Shown here: in pieces, positions 9,256 to 17,638 of the stretch
How positions within the stretch are numbered: the first letter of the stretch is position 1
How the letters are laid out: the number at the start of each line of letters is the position of its first letter
Assembly (NCBI RefSeq): GCF_014764505.1
Contig: NZ_JACXWX010000012.1
Coordinates: 1 to 64,000 of the forward strand
Source: Phormidium tenue FACHB-886
Lineage (GTDB): Bacteria; Cyanobacteriota; Cyanobacteriia; Elainellales; Elainellaceae
Direction: 5' to 3'
Length of the DNA: 64,000 nucleotides
Notes under the pieces: model-generated
Databases searched by the model: none
What the model was told of the DNA's origin: nothing
Seen by the model: the letters and a program-made list of their open reading frames with translations, nothing else
Made by a program: the position numbers and the translations under genes

Positions 9256-10188
9256 TCAAATCACAAAAGCATCGATCGCGCTGGTTTCGCCCAGCACGAT
9301 TTTAGTGCTGAATCGATCGCCCCACTCGCCGCTAAACTCAACGCTGATCATCTCTGTGCTTCTGGCTTGGGCTTGAATCACTGCCACCCCTGCTTCATCG
9401 AGAATCATCAGTTCTAGATCGGGCAGGAGATGCTGACGACCCTCTGTGGGGCAAACTTTGACGGAGATGCTCGCTTCCGATTCTGTTTTAGCAGACACTT
9501 CCACCACCAACGCCACCGGTTCGCGGCTCAGCTTGCCCAAGTTCAGCACCTTACCTCGGCTTGACCACTGCATTGGTGCCGCGGTGGACTGGCTGCGATA
9601 TTGCCAAGCCGGAGTCTGGAGGTTAAACAGCTCCTCGATCGTCTGCCAAGCGCCATCTACCTGGTTCTGAAGCCATTGGCTAAGCTGCACCACAGCGGCA
9701 GGCTGAGCAGCGGCTTGGAGCTGGTTTAGGTACGAAGGCAGCGTTTCGATCGGTTTAAGGGCGGCAAGCGGCAGTTGTTCGGTGGTGGCTGCCTCCACAA
9801 AGCCCAGCAGGGTAGCTTCTTGGAGCGTTTCGCTGATCTGTACTGCTACATAACCAATTCGATCGCTCCAGACTTCTGCAGGGATGTAGACCCTTTCGGC
9901 AGCGGGCAGCACCGGACGACATTCTAGAGTGCCGTAGCGATCGACTACCAGATCGGCAGCGTCTAGCAGCTGCTGCATCAGCGGGTTGGTGCTGCTGCTT
10001 GCCGCCAAATTTGTCTCGAACTCTAGGCGCTCCAGATAAGTTTGGACTGCATACACCGCCAGCGTGTTGAGATAAACCTGCTTGGCTTTGCCAGCCTTGT
10101 GATACCGACGAAATTGTTTGGCTCTGGTGTGAGCCTCAAGCGTTAACGGAATCGTGATCGTTAAGGGCGCAAGGTCAGACATAATCAT
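9256..10188 (-). CDS. DUF1822 family protein
   Basis: A 310-residue soluble protein. It has the DUF1822 outline: a short N-terminal strand and helix (LTITIPLTLEAHTRAKQF), then KQVYLNTLAVYAVQTYLERLEFET, a family hallmark, then a barrel-like middle (RVYIPAEVWSDRIGYVAVQISE) and a C-terminal part with strand pairs ending in FSTKIVLGETSAIDAFVI. The family is found almost only in cyanobacteria, typically beside a sigma-like factor and CHAT-CHASE2 gene, as here (35 bases from the sigma gene). Function is unknown. Being the direct neighbour of the sigma factor, an anti-sigma or adaptor role is a reasonable guess, no more. Confidence 0.82.
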   Translation of the reverse strand: MIMSDLAPLTITIPLTLEAHTRAKQFRRYHKAGKAKQVYLNTLAVYAVQTYLERLEFETNLAASSSTNPLMQQLLDAADLVVDRYGTLECRPVLPAAERVYIPAEVWSDRIGYVAVQISETLQEATLLGFVEAATTEQLPLAALKPIETLPSYLNQLQAAAQPAAVVQLSQWLQNQVDGAWQTIEELFNLQTPAWQYRSQSTAAPMQWSSRGKVLNLGKLSREPVALVVEVSAKTESEASISVKVCPTEGRQHLLPDLELMILDEAGVAVIQAQARSTEMISVEFSGEWGDRFSTKIVLGETSAIDAFVI

Positions 10189-10223
10189 TGGCTTTGGAAA
10201 TAAGATTTTAGGGCGATAGCGCT

Positions 10224-11153
10224 TTAGTCGGATAGGTGCTGTTCAAATAAAGGAATAAATTCTTGGCAGCGGCGTTGGAAGAAGCTGCTCAGCGTGGGGA
10301 TGGGTATACCAAACTCGGCCGAGAGGTCTGCCCAGCTTCTTTCGTGAACAAAACGGGCGAGGGCGATCGATCGAAAGTTGGCATCGGGGCGATTTTTCAC
10401 ATGGGACTGCTGTAAAACCTGATCTGGATCGCGTTCGATATAGTCGCGGAGCTGCTCGGCGGGGGAGGCTAGCGGTTCGGGCTGGGCAAAAGTTTCTAGT
10501 TCTGCAAGCGTTGGTAGCTCTTGATGGGTAACGGCGTTAAACTCACGCCGACAGTCTAAAATCGTTCGATCGAGCCGAAAATTAACCCAGGACATGAACT
10601 TCTTTTCACCACGCTCCGGGTCATAGCGATCAATACTGCGGCACACATAGGTCAGCGTCCGGTTTACCGCTTCCTCGTAAATCAGCGCATAGAACGGAGG
10701 CGAAAAGGTTGCCTGATGCGGACGGCTCAGCTTTCCTGACAAACGAATTGCCTCAACGAGCTGCCCTAACGTGTGCTGTCGCGCTTCGGTTTGGGGGCTA
10801 TGCCGCTGTGCCTCAATCGCCAACCGCTTGAGCTGGCTATCGTCCAGGATCTGGCTAAACGCCCGATCGCGCAGCCCACTTGCCCAAATCCTTGCTGAAA
10901 TCTGCTGGGCATCAAAGCGATCGATTGCCTGCTCCAACTCGATCAAGAGCTGTTGGCGAGCACGCTCATAGATCTCCTGATGAACGCCTGCCAGCAGTTG
11001 CCCTTTAGCAGACCGTCCCACCTTACGCGATCGCAGAATTTCGTCTGCTAATCGCTCCAGTGTTGTCTGCTGGGGGCTGGCGATCGCCTGCTGAATTAGC
11101 TGTTCCAGTGCCGTCATCATATTGTTATCAATTGAGTTCCCATCTAACGCCAC
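10224..11153 (-). CDS. sigma-70-like factor (atypical, cyanobacterial)
   Basis: About 309 residues. The middle carries a sigma region-2-like block (YEEAVNRTLTYVCRSIDRYDPERGEKKFMSWVNFRLDRTIL, about 160-210), with the RYDPERG...WVN pattern typical of region 2.1-2.3. The C-terminus is a region-4-like helix-turn-helix (RSWADLSAEFGIPIPTLSSFFQRRC, about 270-300). The N-terminal 150 residues are an extra, arginine-rich helical extension. It probably directs RNA polymerase to a special promoter set. It is the first gene of a five-gene minus-strand cluster and faces the PrsW group across a 480-base gap. The frame opens with GTG 11153. ATG 11120 or 11117 is also possible, and no ribosome site decides. 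Confidence 0.75.
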   Translation of the reverse strand: MALDGNSIDNNMMTALEQLIQQAIASPQQTTLERLADEILRSRKVGRSAKGQLLAGVHQEIYERARQQLLIELEQAIDRFDAQQISARIWASGLRDRAFSQILDDSQLKRLAIEAQRHSPQTEARQHTLGQLVEAIRLSGKLSRPHQATFSPPFYALIYEEAVNRTLTYVCRSIDRYDPERGEKKFMSWVNFRLDRTILDCRREFNAVTHQELPTLAELETFAQPEPLASPAEQLRDYIERDPDQVLQQSHVKNRPDANFRSIALARFVHERSWADLSAEFGIPIPTLSSFFQRRCQEFIPLFEQHLSD

Positions 11154-11632
11154 CGTCGTTGTTTGTTCTGGTTGTAACTCTGCTGGGTAAGAAGGGAATT
11201 ATGCAATTTTGCAAAATTTTTTGGATAGTTTTCTTCGGGTTTTGCAGATCCTGATCGCTCAAATCATCTCTATACCCTTACTCAAGTCTCGATCCAGTTC
11301 TTGAAAAGAACAGAAGATTCGATCAGGAGAAAAATTACAAAAATTATCGTTCAGAGTTTGCATAAAACACTGCCTTAATCCATGAGTAACGCATGATAGC
11401 ATCTTGAGGAATTTGACATGGAGCTGAGCCGATCGCCTATTTGCTATCGCGCCAACTTCTTGGCTCAGCCCCGTCAGCCGATCCAGTGTCCGCTGCAGCA
11501 CTTAATGCAATGCTAGCCGCTGTGGTTTCGCTGTTCTCAGCTTTTTGAGTGCATCGCTTGAGGGAGATTTCAATACCCCTCACCTTTACAGTTCTATTTC
11601 CTATAAATAATCAAACTTTGGGAGATCGAGTC
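11154..11632. promoter_or_regulatory. divergent intergenic region between sigma-factor cluster and PrsW group
   Basis: About 480 bases, with AT-rich DNA at 11190-11240, separate the two oppositely transcribed groups and must hold promoters for both. A minus-strand frame at 11259-11501 (80 codons from a GTG) begins like coding sequence but loses this character and lacks a good start, so I do not call it. No clear -35/-10 pair stands out. Confidence 0.4.
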
Positions 11633-11866
11633 ATGATTTTGTTGACTACTGTTTCCGCTGGCTATGCGATCGGCTATGCGCTGGGTCAGGTCTTTGGCGT
11701 ATTTCTGTTTATGCTAATCATCGGTGGCATTTATTTTTTGATTCAGCGCTTTGGAGCGAAGCGATCGAACTTCTCGTTTTCTCAGGCAATTTTTCATCCT
11801 TGGGTGGTGGGCAGCAGCGTTGGGCTGACGCTGTTAGGGATGTTGGGCAATGCCATCAACCATTAG
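11633..11866 (+). CDS. small hydrophobic membrane protein
   Basis: A 77-residue protein with two or three membrane helices (TVSAGYAIGYALGQVFGVFL, then MLIIGGIYFLIQRF, then VVGSSVGLTLLGMLGN) joined by a short basic loop (GAKRS). ATG 11633 is preceded by GGGAG at about 11620 and is the better start. The longer frame from 11549 adds 28 residues without support. I do not recognise a family. It lies 42 bases before the PrsW-type gene and is probably co-transcribed with it. Confidence 0.6.
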   Translation: MILLTTVSAGYAIGYALGQVFGVFLFMLIIGGIYFLIQRFGAKRSNFSFSQAIFHPWVVGSSVGLTLLGMLGNAINH

Positions 11867-11908
11867 CAAAAAACCAACTAAAAAATTAGTCAAACCTAGC
11901 GAGACACA

Positions 11909-13225
11909 ATGACTGATTCTAATCTTCCTTTAACTCAATCAGGCTCAACGTCGTCCAATGCCGGAACTGACTTCACGCAGCCTAACGCTGCTCCACCCGA
12001 TACAGCTCACCTTGCAAATGCGATCGCTACACAGTTCAATCAAGATCTATCGCCCAAGGGCATTACTGTGACGGTGGGCGCGGAGGCAAACAGTTTAAGA
12101 GTGCTGCTGGCGGCAGAACCACCGCCCAATCAGCTAGAGACGATCGGGTTGATCTGCGAGCGGCTGGCAAGTTTTGAGCTGGGGAGCCTGCAAATAGTGA
12201 AAGTGTTGGGTCAGCAGTTTGGCACAGGGGCGATCGCTTGGGAGCAAACGCTGGATCTATCAGCCGCTTCAGCCTCCACTGCCCCAGCCGCAGCAGAAAA
12301 ACGGCTCCGGCATCTGGAACTGCTCGCTTCTTTAAAGACTTTCAAATTTTCTTCTGTGATTCCCTACAAAGAAGCGATTCGTCCCGATCTGTACAACAGT
12401 GGTGTTGTGCGGCTGCTCCTGTTTTTTAGTCTGTTTCCTTGGGCTGTCCGGTTTTTTGCTGCCAATGTGGGGCTAGAGCAAACCGCCTGGATTTTAGGCA
12501 TTTACTATGCCTTGATCTGGGGTATTGTCTTGCGCTACTTGATCAAGCCGAGGCAATTTTCCTGGAGCAACACGCTCAAATGCGTTGGATTTACTGCCTT
12601 CGTTGGCATTCCGCTCCTGCTGCTGGTGCAAAAAGTTCCGCTGTTTGATCTACTGTACGCAGCCAGCGATCAGCGGAATTGGAGCCTGAAGCTGATCGGC
12701 TTTGTGCTGGGCGTAGGGGTGCTGGAAGAGGTGTGTAAGGCGCTGCCCGTTTATTTGCTGTTGCTGCGTCCGGGCAAGCTCAGCGATCCGCTGACGGCGG
12801 CTTTTTATGGCTCTATGTCGGGGCTGGGATTTGCGATCGCTGAAGGCGCCAGCTATTCCGTTCTGTATGCCTTTAACCTGGTTGAGGGAGAGCTTGATTT
12901 TGGTGGCTATGTGCTGCTCAACACGCTGCGGTTTATTTCAACGCCGCTGTTTCACGCGATTTGGGCGGGCATCACCGGGTATTTTATCGGCTTAGCGGCG
13001 ATCAATCCTTCGCGGCAAACGCCAATTCTCATCATTGGTGTGGCGATCGCCGCCACGCTACACGGGCTATACAACACTTTTGCGGGCGATTTCTTGGGTT
13101 TACCTGTCTTGGCTTTCTCAATTCTGCTGTTTGTCGCTTATCTGCGCCGTAGCAAACAAATGGTGGAAGAAATGGTGCAAGCAGAGCAAATGGCTAAACC
13201 CGCCGCTGACGATCAGGCTGTGTAG
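11909..13225 (+). CDS. PrsW family glutamic-type intramembrane protease
   Basis: A 438-residue membrane protein. An N-terminal cytosolic region of about 160 residues (low-complexity start, then a small alpha/beta domain) precedes eight or so membrane helices. The three PrsW motifs are present: EEVCK (Glu273/Glu274), FAIAEGA (Glu312) and HAIWAG (His349). In Bacillus subtilis PrsW cuts the anti-sigma factor RsiW at site 1 and so frees SigW. Here the gene is transcribed away from a sigma-factor cluster, so a similar role in releasing a sigma factor is suggested by context but unproven. The soluble N-terminal domain is additional to the minimal family. Confidence 0.85.
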   Translation: MTDSNLPLTQSGSTSSNAGTDFTQPNAAPPDTAHLANAIATQFNQDLSPKGITVTVGAEANSLRVLLAAEPPPNQLETIGLICERLASFELGSLQIVKVLGQQFGTGAIAWEQTLDLSAASASTAPAAAEKRLRHLELLASLKTFKFSSVIPYKEAIRPDLYNSGVVRLLLFFSLFPWAVRFFAANVGLEQTAWILGIYYALIWGIVLRYLIKPRQFSWSNTLKCVGFTAFVGIPLLLLVQKVPLFDLLYAASDQRNWSLKLIGFVLGVGVLEEVCKALPVYLLLLRPGKLSDPLTAAFYGSMSGLGFAIAEGASYSVLYAFNLVEGELDFGGYVLLNTLRFISTPLFHAIWAGITGYFIGLAAINPSRQTPILIIGVAIAATLHGLYNTFAGDFLGLPVLAFSILLFVAYLRRSKQMVEEMVQAEQMAKPAADDQAV

Positions 13226-13341
13226 CCTGTCTTGGAACCCCGAACGCCAGTTTCAACGGCTCTGATAACCCCAACGGACGACAGCAAAACCGTCGAGTTG
13301 AAGTCGTCATCAAGAACTAAACCCATCTAGAGGAACCCCTC

Positions 13342-13734
13342 ATGATTAACCCATCCATTCAAAAAGGTCAAACCTTGGTGATCGGCGTGATCGCCATCGT
13401 CATTCTTATCTCGCTCCTGAACCTGGTAGGAATGGCAGCGATCGCCCCTACTCAGAACACAGCCAAAGACGGCGTTCGCTTGGTGCTAACGATCGCAATG
13501 TGCATTTTTCTTTATCAAGGCTATGGCTGGGCGCGTTGGGTGCTGGGCGTCTTGCTGGGGCTAGGCGGACTCGTTGCTATTCCAGGAGCACTCCTAGTCC
13601 TGACAACTTCCTTTTTCGGAGCGCTGTGGATCTTGGCGATCGGCGTGCTTTATTTAGGCTGCGCCTGGGTATTGTTGCGATCTCCAGAGATCAAGGCGTT
13701 CTTGGCAGCCCAGCGAGGCAAGCGGGTTAATTAG
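13342..13734 (+). CDS. small polytopic membrane protein
   Basis: A 130-residue protein with four predicted membrane helices: VIGVIAIVILISLLNLVGM, LVLTIAMCIFLYQGYGWA, WVLGVLLGLGGLVAIPGALLVL and GALWILAIGVLYLGCAWVLL. ATG 13342 follows AGAGGAA with good spacing. The arrangement resembles small four-helix cyanobacterial membrane proteins of unknown function. It follows PrsW by 116 bases in the same direction and may belong to its operon. Confidence 0.6.
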   Translation: MINPSIQKGQTLVIGVIAIVILISLLNLVGMAAIAPTQNTAKDGVRLVLTIAMCIFLYQGYGWARWVLGVLLGLGGLVAIPGALLVLTTSFFGALWILAIGVLYLGCAWVLLRSPEIKAFLAAQRGKRVN

Positions 13735-13760
13735 ATGAGCTAGGCTGTAAGCAAACATAA

Positions 13761-13810
13761 GGAATGGGTGGTAGGTACAAGCGATTACCCAGCACCGATA
13801 ACCCATTCCC
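13761..13810 (+). terminator. inverted repeat after the PrsW group
   Basis: GGAATGGGT (13761-13769) pairs with ACCCATTCC (13801-13809) around a 31-base loop. It lies 27 bases after the stop of the preceding gene and before the metalloprotease gene. There is no T-tract, so termination is only moderately likely. Confidence 0.45.
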
Positions 13811-13852
13811 ATAACTTGCTACAAACCTTGCTAAACACCAGGAAGAGACATT

Positions 13853-14965
13853 ATGGTTGCAGACGGCGCTGGCAACAGCATCCGCAAAGCAAGACAAATT
13901 GACTTGTCTACGGGTCCCACGACTATAAATGATCGAATTGGCAGTGCTGATAGCAATGATTACTATGTACTGCAGCTAAAGAGCCGCAGTAGCTTTGCAG
14001 CAAAACTCGGTCGCCTAAAAGCCGATGCCCAGCTAGCGCTGTTCAATCAGCGGGGGCGCATCTTGCAGCAATCGACTCGAAAGGGGAAACGGGCAGAGTC
14101 AGTTCAACAAACCTTAAAGGCTGGAACCTATTATCTCCGGGTTTATTCGGGCAATCGACGGGCGAATACGCAATACAAACTGACTCTCGCTGCTTCGGCC
14201 GTTAGCAGTTTGCCTGCCCAACCCAATCCAGCCTCCTCTAGAAGCAGTTTCAACATCCAGTTTGATTACCGGTTTGATACGAGCGGCTGGTTTACGCCGG
14301 AGAAGAAGGCGGCTTTGGAAGCTGCTGCCAACGTTTGGGAACGAATTATTCTCAACGAATTTCCTGACCTGCCCGCAGGTAGCCGCGCCACGGTGGTCGA
14401 TCCTCAAACGAGGCTGCTGACCGAAGTTGTCACAGACAAAGTGGATGACCTGGTCATCTTTATGGGCGCGAGACAAAGGGGCGGATCGTTTTCAACGCTG
14501 GCGGTGACTCAGCCCGCTAGCTGGTTGGCTGAGCAATCCCGGTCTGATTTTGCCCCTTGGGTGGGCAACATCACCTTTACTAGCGAGATTGATTGGTTCT
14601 TTGATTCGACCCCTGAAACAGCCGCAGATGTTCCCAGAAATCGGATCGATTTTATCTCTGTTGCCGCGCATGAAATTGGGCATGTGTTGGGTATCAGCCG
14701 CAGTAAAGCCTTTGATGATTTGGAGGTCAACTACAGCTTTCAAGGTGCAAAGGCAAAAGCCCAAAATGGCGGCAATCCTGTGCAGCTAACCAATACCTTG
14801 CATATCGACGACGATACACAGTCAGATAACTCAGGCGATCCACTCCTGAGTCCATTTCATATCCCTGGAGAGCGAAAATTACCGACTGCGTTGGACATTG
14901 CCATCCTGGAGGATACAGGCTACACCGTTGATTACAGCACTGCTTCACGCAATCCTGTAGCGTGA
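13853..14965 (+). CDS. PPC-domain zinc metalloprotease
   Basis: A 370-residue protein. Residues 10-110 form a bacterial pre-peptidase C-terminal (PPC) domain (ends GTYYLRVYSGN..NTQYKLTL). After a linker, a protease domain contains HEIGHVLG (His273, Glu274, His277). The usual third metzincin ligand, three residues after the Gly, is Arg, so this is not a canonical matrixin. A later His317 (LHIDDD) is the likely third ligand, as in cyanobacterial matrixin-like relatives where it follows a 35-45-residue insertion. PPC proteins are usually secreted, but no signal peptide is visible here, which is odd. AGGAAGAG precedes ATG 13853. It is a separate unit after the PrsW group. Confidence 0.75.
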   Translation: MVADGAGNSIRKARQIDLSTGPTTINDRIGSADSNDYYVLQLKSRSSFAAKLGRLKADAQLALFNQRGRILQQSTRKGKRAESVQQTLKAGTYYLRVYSGNRRANTQYKLTLAASAVSSLPAQPNPASSRSSFNIQFDYRFDTSGWFTPEKKAALEAAANVWERIILNEFPDLPAGSRATVVDPQTRLLTEVVTDKVDDLVIFMGARQRGGSFSTLAVTQPASWLAEQSRSDFAPWVGNITFTSEIDWFFDSTPETAADVPRNRIDFISVAAHEIGHVLGISRSKAFDDLEVNYSFQGAKAKAQNGGNPVQLTNTLHIDDDTQSDNSGDPLLSPFHIPGERKLPTALDIAILEDTGYTVDYSTASRNPVA

Positions 14966-15014
14966 ACGTTCGTTTGATTAGGCTCTGGGCGCTCCGCACG
15001 TAGATTGATATCTG

Positions 15015-15055
15015 TTTTGTGTAGAAGCCCCGCGTAACGAGACTTCTACACAAAA
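15015..15055. terminator. bidirectional hairpin terminator
   Basis: TTTTGTGTAGAAG (15015-15027) pairs perfectly with CTTCTACACAAAA (15043-15055) around a 15-base loop, between the convergent metalloprotease and glycosyltransferase genes. The stem ends in A/T runs on both strands, so it can act in both directions. Confidence 0.8.
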
Positions 15056-15082
15056 ATTTGCCTTGATGTAGTCTAGTTTCAC

Positions 15083-16378
15083 TTACCGCAATACAGGTTG
15101 CTTTGTGGTGGCTAGCTGTTCGAGTAAGTTTGCTGCGATCGCAGGCGCGTTGTACTGCTGCATTTTGGTTTGTAGCTGCTGAGCGCAGACGCGGTAGCTA
15201 GCATCCATTAGCAATGTTTTGACTGCAGCCCGGATCTGCTGTGGCGAGGGAGTGCGTGTTCTAAGGTTAATTCCTACTTTTGCCCACTCCACTCGGGCTG
15301 CAACTTCTGGTTTCTCTTCGGTTTTTCCAGCTACGACAAGGGGAATGCCATTTGCCAGTGCCATCTGCACACCGTTATAGCCGCCGTTTGTCACCATGAT
15401 ATCTACATGAGGTAGCAGGTGAGCATGGGGAATGAATGGTTCTATTCTGGCGTTGGCGGGTAGGGTGAGATTGAGAGTATCGATCGCTGCTCCACCCGTG
15501 GTTGCCACAACTAAAACCGCTTCGTCTGCTAGGGCTTGCAAGGTAGGAACCAGCAGCTCTGCAAGATTGGTAGAAACTGTTCCTTGCGTCACATGAACGA
15601 CTGGCTTATGTTCTTTTAGTTCGTTCCACCAGACGGGGGGTGTAAATTCAGCCGGAGGCGGAGAAAGCAACGCGCCAATGAAATGAATTTGAGGCGGTAG
15701 GTAATGGCGTGGATACTCAAACTCTGGAACGCTGGGTGACAAATATAAGAAGGGAGAGATCCGCTCGAAGAAATGAACGGCACTGGGGGGCAGCCCGATC
15801 TGCGATCGCAAACCGTTGGTGTAAGTCTTTAGCTCCCGCAGCATCGTTTGCCGTGCGAACCAGTTTAGCCCTTGATTCCGCAGTCGTCTGAATAGCGTGT
15901 TGCTGGGCAATAAACCCATTCCAAAAGGAGCCGTATCTGGGCTGCTCAGGGCTAGGGCAGAGGTCCCGAATTCTGCCCAAGGGAGCCGTTTTTGTTCTGC
16001 TATCCAGGAAGCGCCCAGAAACATAGAATCAGCGATCAAGATATCGGCAGGAAACTCATACAGCAGATCTGAGAGATCTTTGGCTTGTCCTAAGCCAGGA
16101 TTGATAAAAAAGTTTTTTAGATCAAACTTTATTCTGTTAGCCCCCTGTTCTGTTTCGCGTTGCTCCATTAAGGCAGGCGGAACGTTCTTTATATCGGAGT
16201 AGTCCATCCAGCTCCGAATTGGCGCAAATCGCGCCCCGATTTTTTCAATAGTCGCTTGAAAAGCTTGTCCGGTGTACCAGCACACTTCATGTCCGCGATC
16301 GACTAGCTCCCGAACGATTGGCACGGCAGGACCGACATGCCCAATAACTGGAATTGTTGCAACTAGAAAACGAGCCAC
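15083..16378 (-). CDS. GT1/MGT-like glycosyltransferase (UDP-glucuronosyl/UDP-glucosyltransferase type)
   Basis: About 431 residues with the GT-B fold of family 1. The N-terminal half starts RFLVATIPVIGHVGPAVPIVRELVDRGHEVCWYTG, the acceptor-side Rossmann fold. The C-terminal half carries VHVTQGTVS, IEPFIPHAHLLPHVDIMVTNGGYNGVQMALANGIPLV, the nucleotide-sugar motif. It probably glycosylates a lipid, carotenoid or other hydrophobic acceptor. GTG 16378 has GAGGTG six bases upstream and gives the family-typical N-terminus. The longer frame from 16444 adds 22 residues and is less likely. The acceptor cannot be deduced. Confidence 0.8.
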   Translation of the reverse strand: MARFLVATIPVIGHVGPAVPIVRELVDRGHEVCWYTGQAFQATIEKIGARFAPIRSWMDYSDIKNVPPALMEQRETEQGANRIKFDLKNFFINPGLGQAKDLSDLLYEFPADILIADSMFLGASWIAEQKRLPWAEFGTSALALSSPDTAPFGMGLLPSNTLFRRLRNQGLNWFARQTMLRELKTYTNGLRSQIGLPPSAVHFFERISPFLYLSPSVPEFEYPRHYLPPQIHFIGALLSPPPAEFTPPVWWNELKEHKPVVHVTQGTVSTNLAELLVPTLQALADEAVLVVATTGGAAIDTLNLTLPANARIEPFIPHAHLLPHVDIMVTNGGYNGVQMALANGIPLVVAGKTEEKPEVAARVEWAKVGINLRTRTPSPQQIRAAVKTLLMDASYRVCAQQLQTKMQQYNAPAIAANLLEQLATTKQPVLR

Positions 16379-16636
16379 CCGCTTCACCTCTCTGATGAAT
16401 TGAACGTTTGATGAACTGAACGTGAGTGAACGATTCATCAGCAAAAGCTAAATGTGAGCTTGCGTCGTTCAATCACTTGTACAGGCTAAACAACTCAATT
16501 CATTAAGTCAGTCGGGAAAGGTCAGAAAAAATCGGTTTGGAAGTCAGTTGTCATTAAGAGTAAATTGTCTCTCGCAACAAAAACAAAGAATGTCAATTAG
16601 ACGAATTTGCTTTGGGCTGGCGATCGATACGGGTTG

Positions 16637-17030
16637 GTGCTACTGACAAGAGCACCTAATTAACAAATTGATAGACCAAACTCGACTGGTGAATAAACCA
16701 CTGTGGCAGAGGAACTCGTGATTATGCTGGGCAGCTCGATCAGGCTGGTAGTTGAGGTCGTCAGTACAAATTGGCAGAATAACTATGCTCGCAAGGTGGT
16801 GGATTACGCGCTCTTGGGCACTGCTGAGTATTGGATTGTAGACTATTTGGGAATTAACGGCACATACGTTGGTAAACCAAAACAGCCAACTCTGACAATC
16901 TGCGACAATCTGCAATCTAGGAGAGGATGAATACCAGAAACATCTGTTTCGGGGTGACGATCGCTTGGTGTCTACCACCTTTCCACTGAGGCTAACGATA
17001 CAAGCGATTTTCGCTGCAGTGCAATGTTGA
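16637..17030 (+). pseudogene. decayed Uma2 family (DUF820) endonuclease gene
   Basis: The frame 16703-16930 reads SIRLVVEVVSTNW, then YARKVVDYALLGTAEYWIVDYLG and KPKQPTLTIC, which is unmistakable Uma2 C-terminal sequence. A tandem duplication of GACAATCTGC (16894-16903 and 16904-16913) shifts the frame. Removing one copy restores NLGEDEYQKHLFRGDDRLVS and a natural end at 17030. Upstream, RLVNKPLWQRNS lies in a second frame, and VLLTRAPN (from 16637) in a third, so the gene has several lesions and no N-terminal half. Uma2 genes are multicopy in cyanobacteria and often associated with mobility. Confidence 0.8.
16894..16913. repeat. 10-bp tandem duplication in the Uma2 pseudogene
   Basis: GACAATCTGC is present twice back-to-back. 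It is the direct cause of one frameshift in the surrounding gene. Confidence 0.85.
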
Positions 17031-17352
17031 AGTAGAAAGGCGATCATTCGGTGTACTTCTTTGCGCATGCGCGGATCATTTTGACACAAAGATAATCCAG
17101 GCTAGCCAAGCATCGAATAGATTCTTCCCTTATTAGCTGCTTTAGGTCTATTTGGGGTAAATAGCACGGTCTAAGTAGTAGGTCTTTGCAAGCTTCCTTG
17201 AATATCAGGAGGTGCGATTCTAGTTACTCAATAGGTTTTACTACGCTCGATCGCAAGCTATTGCTTTTGCTCACTGGCGATTAAATATCTAAGACCTTTC
17301 AGAAGAACCAGTTGTAGAAGCTTCTCGCCTTAGAAAGGATATTAAAGAAGCC

Positions 17353-17540
17353 ATGAAAGTAATAGAATTTTATGAGCGCACTTATGAAAATGGTAAGGAA
17401 TATCATCTTGGTCTTAGTAAAACTAATCTGCGCGGACTGTCGCTTCCTCCTAAAGCTGATCGAAGACCAGTAGATTTTTACAATGCCAATCTTCCAGGGG
17501 CAGAGCTTCCAGAGGCTAATCGCTCCAGCACGCTCATACT
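17353..17540 (+). pseudogene. remnant of a pentapeptide-repeat protein gene
   Basis: The first 60 codons from ATG 17353 read like the N-terminus of cyanobacterial pentapeptide-repeat proteins: FYERTYENGKEYHLGLSK, then TNLRGLSLP and DFYNANLPGAELPEAN. The repeat pattern then stops and the open frame continues as low-complexity sequence overlapping the signal-peptide region of the next gene. I take it as a truncated remnant rather than an active gene. Together with the Uma2 remnant it marks a decaying stretch (16.6-17.6 kb). Confidence 0.45.
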
Positions 17541-17638
17541 TGCCCGGAGCAAAGGGAGAACGAAACAGGCGAGTAAGCTTCACTCATATTCAAGAGCGAT
17601 AATAGGAGCTGCCAACCCAATCCGCCCTCCGCTTCCGT

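Noticed and set aside
11259-11501. Minus-strand frame of 80 codons in the sigma/PrsW divergent region
   Set aside because: It begins at a GTG without ribosome site, only the first third resembles a protein, and it fills the place where two promoters are expected.
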